NCBI RefSeq assembly: GCF_000205165.1 | Contig: NZ_GL883886.1 | Location: forward strand, 54,459 to 118,458 | Origin: Paraprevotella xylaniphila YIT 11841 | GTDB taxonomy: Bacteria; Bacteroidota; Bacteroidia; Bacteroidales; Bacteroidaceae | Direction: 5' to 3' | DNA: 64,000 nucleotides | In this document: in pieces, positions 25,943-34,380 of the stretch | How the letters are laid out: each line of letters begins with the position of its first letter | Position numbering within the stretch: position 1 is the stretch's first letter | Made by a program: the position numbers and the translations under genes | The notes under the pieces: model-generated | Told to the model about the DNA's origin: nothing | What the model saw: only the letters and a program-made list of their open reading frames with translations | Databases searched by the model: none

Positions 25943-28609
25943 TTATTTTTTATAAACGATAGGTATTCCTTTCCCGGTGATGCCTTCCGCCTCCACGGAA
26001 ATGACGGTCTGTTTGCTGTTGTTGAAGAGCCGTACGGTGGCTTCCCCTTTCTCGTCGAACTTGACTTCCGGTATCCAGAGTAGTGTACGTCGGTAGTCCT
26101 TGGTGTCAGGCAGAGGTTTCCGGCTGTAATCGGGGCTGTAGAAATCCTCACAGACAGCATAGCCTTGCAAGCGGTATCGGCGGTCGCGACATGCCGGGAA
26201 GTATTGGCCGTCGGGGTAGAGGCGGTAGTCGATGATGACTTCCGGTTGGTTGTCCTGTTTGTATTTCCAACTGCCTTGTTCTCGGGGTACGTAATCGGTA
26301 TAGATATAGAATTTGTCCAACCAACTCAGATAACTGTATTTCCTGAGCGTCTGATAGCCTCCGATGTTGGGCTTTGGAAGTTCCACTTTGACGGGAGAGA
26401 TGGCATGTTCGAGAGGCGCTTTTACTAAACGGTACCAGTTTTTTGTTTTTTGAGTATTCCCGTCATACCTTTTCTCACGGTAGTATTGCCTGTGCATATT
26501 CATGTCTCCCACGTATAATGCTGCTAATAGATGGTACACAGAATCCCCCATGTAGTAAAATGGCCGGTCGCTCATTCCATAGTCAGCCATCAGGTTATAA
26601 GCCTCGTATGCATCGATTACGACAGCCGGTTTGGTGGGGTCGTAATGGCGTAGCCCGCCCCTTTTGGCCTGTACGGTGACGGCAGGCATATATCTGTTGG
26701 TGAAGGATGCGCGTACGATGCTGTCTTCTCCTTCAAAATGTGGCATGTCTTTTCTGGTGGCATCCTGATAATAATTGTATGGTTTGGCAAAGTGCGGGTA
26801 GAAAAGGTCCATTTTCACGTAATAGTCCGGCCAAGCTTCCTCGTCGGTAAAGTCCTTTTGCCGACTTCTGGTGATGTAGTCAGTTCCTTTGTCCTGTCTT
26901 GCGGCACTGAGGAAGAGCATGTATTCCCCGTAGATTTTTGGCGTTTGCATGTAAAAAGTTCCGTTTCTTGTAGGCTGTTTGAGTTCAATCGTTTTTCCGT
27001 TTTGTACAAACATGGCCCATACATTCACTTCCCTTTTGAGGTTGCTGGCTTTTTTGAAATCCACATTCCATTTTTCGGCATGGTTGACACATCCGGCGAC
27101 GGTCTGGAACTTTTCCGGTAACCAGTTAGGGGTGAATGGTTCGATGTCGGCCATCTTTCTCCATTCGTATCTTCTCCAGCCCTGTACCATCATGAGTAGG
27201 TCGAGTGCCTGGAGATGAATGCTGTCGTCGCTTTCGAAATAAAATCCAGGGTTTTCCACGAATCCCCTGATTTCACTGGCGAGCAGCATTTCCGTGAGCA
27301 TGGTGCCATTGTCGTATGTGGGTTCTTCCGTAGCCCGGTCACGTATGGAGAGCGACACGCTTCGTCCTTGTTTGTTCGTGTCCGTAAGTTTCAGGCGTAA
27401 GGTGATGGAGTCGAATGGCTCATACTGTTTTCCCGTTCCGGAAATGGTTATTTGTGGCTTGTCATAGTCGTGGAGGTTTACGAAGAATAGCCGGTCCGCA
27501 TAGATTCTTCCCTCGCTGTTGAATATTATAAGTTGGTTTACTCCGGTGGAAAGTGTCCGGAGCGGGATTTTTACGGTATCGTATTTTCCTTTTATGTTTT
27601 TCTTTAATGGGAGGTAGAACTTGGAGACTCCTTGATGCATGACATGCAGTGCAATATTCCGTTCTATTCCTACGGCTTGTATGGAGGCTTCGACTGTGGA
27701 GTCGGTTTGTGTGACAGACAGGGCGCAGCCGTTTTTTTCTACTTCCGGTAACTTTTCGGAGAATTTCACCCCCTTTAATGTGAATGTGGCCTTGTATTTT
27801 CCTTCGGGAGATATGTCTTTCAGGATGAATGAGGCCCTTCCTCTCTTGTCGGTTTGGCATTCGCTGACTTTCTCCCCGTCTTGGTCTGTGATGGTGATGT
27901 CAATGTGTTCCAAATGTTTGCCTTCTTCGTCATTCAGTTCCAAGGCAACCCGCCCGGTTGTATTTTGCACAAGGTGTCCTCCCTCCGGATAAAAGCGTAG
28001 GACAGCGGTCGGTTTCAGTTTCCGTGCCTTGTAATATCTTCTCATGGGTCTTAGGGTCATTTCTTTGGTGTAACGTCCTTCTTCTTTAGGTTTGTTATAA
28101 ACGGGGAACACCCGGGAATACAGCTTTTCATAATCCCTTATATAGTCATCTTTCATTTTACGGCTATAAAAGCCATGGCTTTTACGTGAAATGTGAGGGT
28201 ATTCACATTGCCCGAAGTTGAGCATCCATCGGGTATAGGCACGTAGTTCATAGTAGCCTGCATAAAGTGAATCTTTGAGAATGAACATTCCGGATGCTGT
28301 GCCGCTTGTCATTTCGAGTTGTTGTCGTTCTACGGAGTACCCATCAGGAGTAAGCAATTCCACATATAGTATTTTGCTTAAATCCGTGAGTGTTCCTTTA
28401 TCGCTTCGTGTGACATATCCTTTATACCAAATTGTGTCTCCTAAGAAATAGCAGGTATTATCGAGGTGGAGGTACACCTTTTCCTGTGGCAACCCGATGC
28501 CGAACCCTTGTACTTTACGGTAAAGGGAATCGGTGTTGGCCTTTGTTATTTTGCTTGATATAAATATGCAAAGAAAGACAAATAAAATTTTGTATAGAAT
28601 ATTGTTCAT
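25943..28609 (-). CDS. MG2/alpha-2-macroglobulin-fold exported protein, paralogue 2
   Basis: 888 residues from the ATG at 28609 (MNNILYKIL), which gives a signal peptide; the ATG at 28729 would add 40 non-signal residues. Same domain order as the neighbour: MG2 domain with LPQEKVYLHLDNTCYF, FYPEGGHLVQ, LDLLMMVQGWRRYEW, VTVQAKRGGLRHY and the shared C-terminal domain. N- and C-terminal parts are nearly identical to paralogue 1, while the middle (about 520-720) diverges and is about 90 residues shorter. The tandem pair is separated by 53 bp and is a local duplication. Confidence 0.78.
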   Translation of the reverse strand: MNNILYKILFVFLCIFISSKITKANTDSLYRKVQGFGIGLPQEKVYLHLDNTCYFLGDTIWYKGYVTRSDKGTLTDLSKILYVELLTPDGYSVERQQLEMTSGTASGMFILKDSLYAGYYELRAYTRWMLNFGQCEYPHISRKSHGFYSRKMKDDYIRDYEKLYSRVFPVYNKPKEEGRYTKEMTLRPMRRYYKARKLKPTAVLRFYPEGGHLVQNTTGRVALELNDEEGKHLEHIDITITDQDGEKVSECQTDKRGRASFILKDISPEGKYKATFTLKGVKFSEKLPEVEKNGCALSVTQTDSTVEASIQAVGIERNIALHVMHQGVSKFYLPLKKNIKGKYDTVKIPLRTLSTGVNQLIIFNSEGRIYADRLFFVNLHDYDKPQITISGTGKQYEPFDSITLRLKLTDTNKQGRSVSLSIRDRATEEPTYDNGTMLTEMLLASEIRGFVENPGFYFESDDSIHLQALDLLMMVQGWRRYEWRKMADIEPFTPNWLPEKFQTVAGCVNHAEKWNVDFKKASNLKREVNVWAMFVQNGKTIELKQPTRNGTFYMQTPKIYGEYMLFLSAARQDKGTDYITRSRQKDFTDEEAWPDYYVKMDLFYPHFAKPYNYYQDATRKDMPHFEGEDSIVRASFTNRYMPAVTVQAKRGGLRHYDPTKPAVVIDAYEAYNLMADYGMSDRPFYYMGDSVYHLLAALYVGDMNMHRQYYREKRYDGNTQKTKNWYRLVKAPLEHAISPVKVELPKPNIGGYQTLRKYSYLSWLDKFYIYTDYVPREQGSWKYKQDNQPEVIIDYRLYPDGQYFPACRDRRYRLQGYAVCEDFYSPDYSRKPLPDTKDYRRTLLWIPEVKFDEKGEATVRLFNNSKQTVISVEAEGITGKGIPIVYKK

Positions 28610-28697
28610 TATATTTTCTCTAAAGTTAAGAATAAGACTCTTTGTTCCCTTCTCTCGATTAAGAAAAGAACAAATAGTCTCATTCTGACTATGATAC

Positions 28698-29396
28698 TTA
28701 TATTGCTGTACTTGTATCCACTGTGACATTATCTGACGCTAATTCTATTTTGATTTCTTCTCCAAATTGAGTCCTTTTTATTTCATATTTAGTAACATTA
28801 CATGAATATGAAACTCCGATTCTATCTTTGCTAATCCACCTTGTACTTGTGGTTTCACCACTTTTTCCATAACTGGTATCGTAGGTATCGTATGGTAATT
28901 TTAAGCTACCATAAACACTTACGGTTGGATCTTTATTTGGGTCATTTTTGTCTTTTGTAACCGTTACTTTTAGTGTGAGCCAAAAACTGGTACCTACAGC
29001 AGCCACAAATTGACTAAGGTCAATGCCGTCAGTGGACATTTCTGGAACACGTTTGAGAACTCTTGTTCTTGGCATTTGCTTTGTCTTATAAATCTTGGAA
29101 GTAGCAGTAGAATCTACCACCTCCAATGGTTGAGCAACAACTTGTTTGATTACGGCAAATTCAATAAAATTTTGTTCCATTTCTTTCATGGAAGGTAAAG
29201 GGAACTGGGAACTCGTGATGAATTTTATATTCGGCACTCCGTACTTTTCTGCCATGGCACGCAGCGTGGCGATTTCTTCTGCCGAATAGCGGAAGGTGGC
29301 TTTCCCGTTTTCCATTTCGTCTTGGGTGCAACTCCAAATGATAAGTCCACCCAATGCCACGGCAATCATGGCCATGAAAACTTTTACTTTATTCAT
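28698..29396 (-). CDS. Putative lipoprotein of unknown function
   Basis: 232 residues. N-terminal signal with a lipobox-like IIWSC (C23) followed by acidic residues. A helical segment (FRYSAEEIATLRAMAEKYG, about 34-52) leads to a beta-rich C-terminal half (about 130-232). The AT-rich codon use differs from nearby housekeeping genes. It has its own promoter (29546-29578) and an unusually long leader of about 140 nt, and it precedes the MG2-fold pair by 88 bp. No family is recognised. Confidence 0.72.
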   Translation of the reverse strand: MNKVKVFMAMIAVALGGLIIWSCTQDEMENGKATFRYSAEEIATLRAMAEKYGVPNIKFITSSQFPLPSMKEMEQNFIEFAVIKQVVAQPLEVVDSTATSKIYKTKQMPRTRVLKRVPEMSTDGIDLSQFVAAVGTSFWLTLKVTVTKDKNDPNKDPTVSVYGSLKLPYDTYDTSYGKSGETTSTRWISKDRIGVSYSCNVTKYEIKRTQFGEEIKIELASDNVTVDTSTAI

Positions 29397-29705
29397 GATG
29401 ATTTGATTTAATAGATTAACACGAAAGTTTTGTTACTACTCTTTATTTGAAGCCGACAACCTCCCATTGTCGTAGTCTCCTTGTTGCTGTTTAACCCATT
29501 GGCGTTTGTTTTTAAATATTCGACATGATTTTAATTCTCACATCGCAAAGTTAAGTATGTTTTTGAGTAAAATCCAAATATTTTAGTTCGCAAATGGTTC
29601 GATTTTTATCACTCTTTTTAAGTGTTATGGTTTTGATATTCTACGACTTGTAAAATCATTACATGAGAATTTGTTCGATTCCTGTTCGATGCTTCTGTTT
29701 GAAGG
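29397..29705. other. 309 bp AT-rich intergenic region with one promoter
   Basis: It separates the HTH regulator gene (stop 29706) from the lipoprotein gene. The only feature I can support is the minus-strand promoter at 29546-29578; the rest is AT-rich without ORF or strong hairpin. Confidence 0.65.
29546..29578 (-). promoter_or_regulatory. Putative promoter of the lipoprotein/MG2 run
   Basis: On the minus strand TTTG (29575-29578), a 21 bp spacer and TAACTTTG (29546-29553). It would start transcription near 29538, leaving a leader of about 140 nt before the ATG at 29396. Confidence 0.65.
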
Positions 29706-31019
29706 CTAATTTTTAGCATTGATTTTGGCTTCAAGGCGTTTCCGCCTGCTTGAAATGGTACTTTTGCTCCGGCTGAACATTTCGGCAATGTCCGACGTGC
29801 GGATGTTCAGGTGGAAGAGGCAGCAATAGGCCGTTTCTTCAATGGTAAGGTCCGGAATGAGTTGTTGCAACCCGGTGGCAAAATTATTGAAACAGTAATC
29901 CATCTCTTTCAGGAATTTCACTTGCTGTCCCGCATCGGACATCAGGTTCGTGTAGTCTTTGGGTTGCGGGGCATGCGGGTTGTCTGCCGAAGGGATTTTC
30001 CGACCGACTTCCATGTCGTACAGATGAAGGCTCCTGATCTGTAGTTCCTGTTGGTGCCATTCCTTTTCCTTTTCTTCTATTTGCAGGCGTAATGATTCAT
30101 CGTTTCCTTTTTGTGCCTCCAAGTACCGGATGGTTTCTTCTTTTTGTTTTAAAATGAGCCGGATACGGTCGATTGCATGTTTGTTACGGTAAGTGGACGC
30201 AACGAAGACTGCACCGCAGACCAGTAAGGAAAATAGGGTCAGGGATATGAACAAGACATTCCTTTCCCTTTCAGCGAATGCGTCCCGTTCGGCAATCAGT
30301 TGTTTTTTTTCGCGTTCGGCTTCGTCCGTGAAATGCCTGAAGCGTGTTTTCCAATAACGGTTGCAGTTTTCTATGTAGGTTGTGAGGTAGGGATTCGTGG
30401 CCGTGTCCCTTTCTTTATATAAGGCCAGGAGGCCGAGCGCGAGAATGCGGCGCTCCATGTCAGGAGATGCTGCTGTTCCGGCCAATCGCCTGTAAATCGT
30501 GTCGGGAATCTCTTGTCGGGTATGCCATGCATAAGCGGAAAAAGCTATTGCAGCTTCTTCGCTTTGTCCTCGCGTCAAAGTATCCGGGAAATTTTTTCCG
30601 GATGCGATGTCCTGTGCCCGAAGGGCGTGGGTATATGCTTTCCCGTACATCCCGTTTTCAAGGTATATGAGGGTAAGCGGACGATAGGCCATGTAGGCGG
30701 CCGTGTCGAGCCGGTGCTTTCGGGCAAAGCGCAGGACGGCTTCAAGGTCACGGCGTGCATCTTCCAAAAAGTTCTTGCGTTTCCATATTTTCCCTTGCCC
30801 ATACATGGCTTTCCACCAATAAGACAGGCTATCTTCTATGGTATGGCATGACGTGGCGGCCAGTTGGTAATGGAAAATGGCATCGTTCAGGTTGCCCGCT
30901 TGTTGGAGGCGGACAGCCTCTTCGTACACTTTTTGCACGTAAGGGGTGGATGGATTCCGCTTGCAGGCCGGTAAGAGGAAGACCGCAAGGGCGAGGAGTG
31001 TCTTGATGGAAATATTCAT
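29706..31019 (-). CDS. Membrane-spanning TPR regulator with C-terminal HTH
   Basis: 437 residues from the ATG at 31019, chosen for the lipoprotein-type signal ending LLPAC (C19) and a 4 bp overlap with the upstream stop. Residues 25-240 form TPR-like helices. A membrane helix lies near 252-274 (NVLFISLTLFSLLVCGAVFV), followed by a coiled coil (about 280-335) and a C-terminal helix-turn-helix (TIEETAYCCLF, IAEMFSRSKSTISSRRKRL). This plan, with an outside TPR sensor, one membrane pass and an inside HTH, is a known Bacteroidetes one-component design. Its targets may be the adjacent envelope genes, which is inference. Confidence 0.8.
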   Translation of the reverse strand: MNISIKTLLALAVFLLPACKRNPSTPYVQKVYEEAVRLQQAGNLNDAIFHYQLAATSCHTIEDSLSYWWKAMYGQGKIWKRKNFLEDARRDLEAVLRFARKHRLDTAAYMAYRPLTLIYLENGMYGKAYTHALRAQDIASGKNFPDTLTRGQSEEAAIAFSAYAWHTRQEIPDTIYRRLAGTAASPDMERRILALGLLALYKERDTATNPYLTTYIENCNRYWKTRFRHFTDEAEREKKQLIAERDAFAERERNVLFISLTLFSLLVCGAVFVASTYRNKHAIDRIRLILKQKEETIRYLEAQKGNDESLRLQIEEKEKEWHQQELQIRSLHLYDMEVGRKIPSADNPHAPQPKDYTNLMSDAGQQVKFLKEMDYCFNNFATGLQQLIPDLTIEETAYCCLFHLNIRTSDIAEMFSRSKSTISSRRKRLEAKINAKN

Positions 31020-32062
31020 GGCTGTAATGTCTTTAAAAGGAAGCGGGCAGCATGCCGTGTCGGTACGGCAGTCCCTTTGTAGATAAGTTTGCCTCTCCAA
31101 AGGATGCAGATGTAATTGTCGTATGTACGGGCATTCAGGGAGGACGCTTGTAGTTGGTTCTCGTCAATGAAATGCAGTGGCATTTTCAGGTGGAGGGTTT
31201 CGTAGTTTCGAATGAAGACGGCCTTGCCGGACTGTGTACCAGTGATGCCGAGGATGGAAAAGTCCACAGGATAGCTACGGAATTGTGCGGCTAAGCCTTC
31301 AAATTTCTTGCTTGTCCAAACGTCGGGGTGGCGTGAGACTAAATATACTTGGATGCGGGATGGCATATTGCCTTGTTTTGCCTTTGTATCAGGTATGACG
31401 GGCGGAAGTGTTTTTTCCAATGTCCCAGTGAAGGTTCCATATTGGAATTTATGGTAAAGGAGCGGGTCCAAGTAGAATCCCCCGAAAAACAGGGTGGAGC
31501 ATAAAACGAAGAATGCAACTCCCCATTTTAGGATATTGTCTTGAACTTGGCAAAATACGGCTGCGGGCAACAGGCATAGGGCGTAAACGGCATAGGTGGA
31601 AAGGGTGCCGCCACTGTTGAGAAGGAAATCATCCCAACCGGTACCGGAACACACGTCCGGGACAAAGAGCAAGATGAGCATGCCCGGATAAGTTACCCCG
31701 AGAATATGCCACACGGTGATGTCTGGAGGAGAAAAGGTATGCCAAAGGATGAAGAACACACAATAGAGCGCGGCACTAATGGTGACAAAGTGGGCATATT
31801 CCAAATGCGGGCAGAAGAAAAAGGCGGCCATGAAGATGGCATGCAGGAGTGTGGGCATCTGGAACAAGAGAGTCAGGTTTCTTGTCCGGGTTCCCCCTTT
31901 TGATGCGGCAATCCCGATAATGAACATGGACAGGAAAAGCCATACGTTGCCGCCCTGTTCCGGTTCGTGTAGGAACGGAAGGTTCAGGAGTAGGTATGCG
32001 GCGACCGTACAAGCGGTGTAGGCCGAAAGGTATCGGACGGTTTGTCGGGTTGGCTTTTTCAT
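31016..32062 (-). CDS. Polytopic membrane protein with C-terminal redoxin-like domain
   Basis: 348 residues. About six to seven membrane helices span residues 10-205. The soluble C-terminal part (about 235-348) begins with a beta strand IQVYLVSRHPDVW and reads like a thioredoxin/redoxin-type fold, but it lacks a CXXC pair, so thiol chemistry is doubtful. Its end overlaps the TPR regulator start by 4 bp, and it starts 18 bp after a small lipoprotein gene. The fold call is by eye and the function is unknown. Confidence 0.65.
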   Translation of the reverse strand: MKKPTRQTVRYLSAYTACTVAAYLLLNLPFLHEPEQGGNVWLFLSMFIIGIAASKGGTRTRNLTLLFQMPTLLHAIFMAAFFFCPHLEYAHFVTISAALYCVFFILWHTFSPPDITVWHILGVTYPGMLILLFVPDVCSGTGWDDFLLNSGGTLSTYAVYALCLLPAAVFCQVQDNILKWGVAFFVLCSTLFFGGFYLDPLLYHKFQYGTFTGTLEKTLPPVIPDTKAKQGNMPSRIQVYLVSRHPDVWTSKKFEGLAAQFRSYPVDFSILGITGTQSGKAVFIRNYETLHLKMPLHFIDENQLQASSLNARTYDNYICILWRGKLIYKGTAVPTRHAARFLLKTLQP

Positions 32063-32080
32063 TCCGGTGATGGGTTTAGG

Positions 32081-32461
32081 TTAATAGTCCGAGGCGGTTT
32101 CGGATATGTTTTTCCTCACACGTGGGAATTTGTTGGGGGACGAACGACGGTTGTGGGTCTTGATTTTACGGGCAAAATAGAGGTATAGGTCTTCCGATAT
32201 GTTGATTTCTTTGCCGGATTCTATAGACAGCGTCAAATGTTGTCCCGCGGCTTTGATGTACGGCTCGATTCGTTTCTCGGCTTCTTTCAAGATTTCGAGA
32301 TTCTTCGTCTTATCTTTGGCGCACTTCGGGACGATGAGCGAAAGGTAAGGCGCGGTAGACGGGAGTGCCTGATGTTGCATGCCGGTGGCTGTTTCCGGCA
32401 TGCATCCCATGAGGGCGGTGCAACAGGTGGCAAGGATAAGTGCAGTAGTCATTCGTTTCAT
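32081..32461 (-). CDS. Small lipoprotein of unknown function
   Basis: 126 residues from the ATG at 32461, which gives a clean signal with lipobox LMGC (C20); the ATG at 32569 would overlap the ligase gene and add 36 residues. The mature part has one helical stretch (NLEILKEAEKRIEPYIK) and a basic C-terminus (HNRRSSPNKFPRVRKN). No family is recognised. It sits between the O-antigen-ligase-like gene (14 bp) and the polytopic gene (18 bp). Confidence 0.65.
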   Translation of the reverse strand: MKRMTTALILATCCTALMGCMPETATGMQHQALPSTAPYLSLIVPKCAKDKTKNLEILKEAEKRIEPYIKAAGQHLTLSIESGKEINISEDLYLYFARKIKTHNRRSSPNKFPRVRKNISETASDY

Positions 32462-32475
32462 AAGGCTTTTCGTTT

Positions 32476-34038
32476 TTAATGTCGTATGTCTGTCTTGAAC
32501 TTCTTGATTTCGGATAATATGCGGCGCACTTCGGGAGAGTCTATTTTTATGGGCTTCCGGAGTATGCATTCGGCGGTTTGCGCCATGCTTGCCGTGTCGC
32601 TTTCCTCCTGATGGATTTTGAAAAGTTCATAAGGTGGGGTGAAACGGTTGGGGCACATGAGAGCGGCTTGCCTTAGATAGCGCTTGGCCTCCTCATAGCG
32701 TTTCAGCCGCTTGCTGTTGTCTGCCTGTAAGAGTTGGGTATAGTAGTCGGCCATCAAGGATTCGCATTCCTGTCCGATGCGGTAGCTTTCAGCATGGTGT
32801 CCGGCTACGTTCAGTTCAGCGGCATAATTGTAAAGGAATAGCGGGTTTTTGTTTAATTCTTCGTAAAGTTCTCGGTAGGTGGGAAGCATTTTGTCCGTCA
32901 GGCCGCAAAGCGAGCGGTTGGCTGTGTCGCACCAACGTATTTCTGAACGTATTCGGGAAATATCCCGTAAAGAAATGAGGGTGGCAGTTAGGACACATGC
33001 GGACAGTATGGCTCGTCGTGACTTGTGCCACACTACGGGGTAGGCATTGTGCAACAAGAGGGAAATAGAAACGGCACAGAAGAACCATGTATGGGGATAA
33101 CGGAATGGATAGGAAAACAGGGAGAATACCGCGATGGACAAAAGGCAAAGTATGGCAGTTGACGAGCTTCCGTGCGGGTGTCTCCTCCATGCAAGGTATA
33201 TTGTCCATATCATGGCACAGAGAAAGAACGCTCCGATGAGGCCATAAGATACACACAATCCGAGGTATTCATTGAACGGGGATTTCACGTCATCGGCCAA
33301 CCGGCTGTACGGACTTTCCGGGTGTAGGCGGAAGAAATCGGCTTGTTGGTGCATGTAGTTGGCCTCGAAACCTCCATTGCCGTGTCCGGTCAGGGGGCTC
33401 TCCTTGATGAGTTCCCAAGTGCACTGCCATATCAGGAGCCGTCCGTCGGCAGAATCTTTTTTGTAATGGTAAAGGAAAACGATGGCTGCGACGAAGCCCG
33501 CCATCATGCCCCAAAAGAGGGCTTTACGCATACCTGTCCGTTTTATCGGGAAAAAGACAAGGAAGACGGTGCAGGCACTAAGCATTCCTGCCCGGGATTC
33601 GGAAACCATGATGGTACCCGTGATAAGAACGACGCTTGTCCAAGCGGCAATACGATGCCATAGGTTGCCAGAAAGGGTAAGGATGAGGCTGAAAGGCAAG
33701 GAAAAGGCAAGTGCGGAAGACAGTCCCGCCGGGTTGTCAAAGCTGCCGCATATTGGTAAGGTTGTGGCGGGGAAGTAAATTCCGGACTTTTGCAAAAGTC
33801 CATATAGGGCTTGAGATGAAGCGCACAGCATGACTGCCCACGACACGGTGATGAAAGGTAGCGTGGGATGGGATTGGTGGAATGCCCTACCTGCACTTAT
33901 GAAAAAGAAAAGGGTGGTCCCAAAAATGGCACAATGCCATTTTGGCGTGATTTCCGCATCTATAAAATGACAGGATGTACACCATAGCATGCTTCCAAAC
34001 CAAACCGTGAAATACAAAAATGTCACCCAGTGCTTCAT
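32476..34038 (-). CDS. O-antigen ligase/polymerase-like membrane protein with C-terminal TPR
   Basis: 520 residues. Ten or more membrane helices over residues 1-385 surround a large outside loop with DGRLLIWQCTWELIKESPLTGHGNGGFEANY (about 200-230, read in parts) and FNEYLGLCVSYG, the Wzy_C/WaaL pattern with the conserved Arg and GxG. A soluble TPR-like tail follows (about 405-520). WaaL-type proteins transfer glycans from undecaprenyl carriers to lipid A or proteins. No glycosyltransferase cluster is near, so the substrate may be unusual. A TAATTTTG at 34057-34064 may be its -7 box. Confidence 0.82.
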   Translation of the reverse strand: MKHWVTFLYFTVWFGSMLWCTSCHFIDAEITPKWHCAIFGTTLFFFISAGRAFHQSHPTLPFITVSWAVMLCASSQALYGLLQKSGIYFPATTLPICGSFDNPAGLSSALAFSLPFSLILTLSGNLWHRIAAWTSVVLITGTIMVSESRAGMLSACTVFLVFFPIKRTGMRKALFWGMMAGFVAAIVFLYHYKKDSADGRLLIWQCTWELIKESPLTGHGNGGFEANYMHQQADFFRLHPESPYSRLADDVKSPFNEYLGLCVSYGLIGAFFLCAMIWTIYLAWRRHPHGSSSTAILCLLSIAVFSLFSYPFRYPHTWFFCAVSISLLLHNAYPVVWHKSRRAILSACVLTATLISLRDISRIRSEIRWCDTANRSLCGLTDKMLPTYRELYEELNKNPLFLYNYAAELNVAGHHAESYRIGQECESLMADYYTQLLQADNSKRLKRYEEAKRYLRQAALMCPNRFTPPYELFKIHQEESDTASMAQTAECILRKPIKIDSPEVRRILSEIKKFKTDIRH

Positions 34039-34380
34039 GATATAAGGTATTTGTTACAAAATTAGCGAATTGATTTGAAAATATCTAATGAACGGGAAGA
34101 TTTTTCTCCAAGACTTGTTTCTGCGCTTCACGATTTATACCCTTGTGGGTGCTGTGGGTGCGTTTTTTTGTATTGGAGTTACGAATGTTTACATAGATAT
34201 GTAATTAAGTAAAGTCTTGCGGGATGGTATTTTGTTCTTAAACACAATAAAAAGTTTGCACTGGCATTTTATGAAAACCATAAAGTTGTTAAGTTAGACG
34301 AATTATTTCCGTAAACATTTGGATTTACCTGCTTCTTTTCTGACCTTTGGAAAAGAATAAACGATAAAAAGATAGAACTT
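34039..34380. other. 342 bp intergenic region between divergent genes
   Basis: It lies between the ligase-like gene (minus) and gnd (plus). It holds a minus-strand -7 box TAATTTTG at 34057-34064 with a poor -33. For gnd the best I can see is TAAAGTTG near 34280 with a TTTG 22 bp upstream, which is weak. No ORF or strong hairpin is seen. Confidence 0.5.

Noticed and set aside
31016..32062. Functional thiol-disulfide protein
   Set aside because: The C-terminal domain has no CXXC motif, so redox function is not supported.
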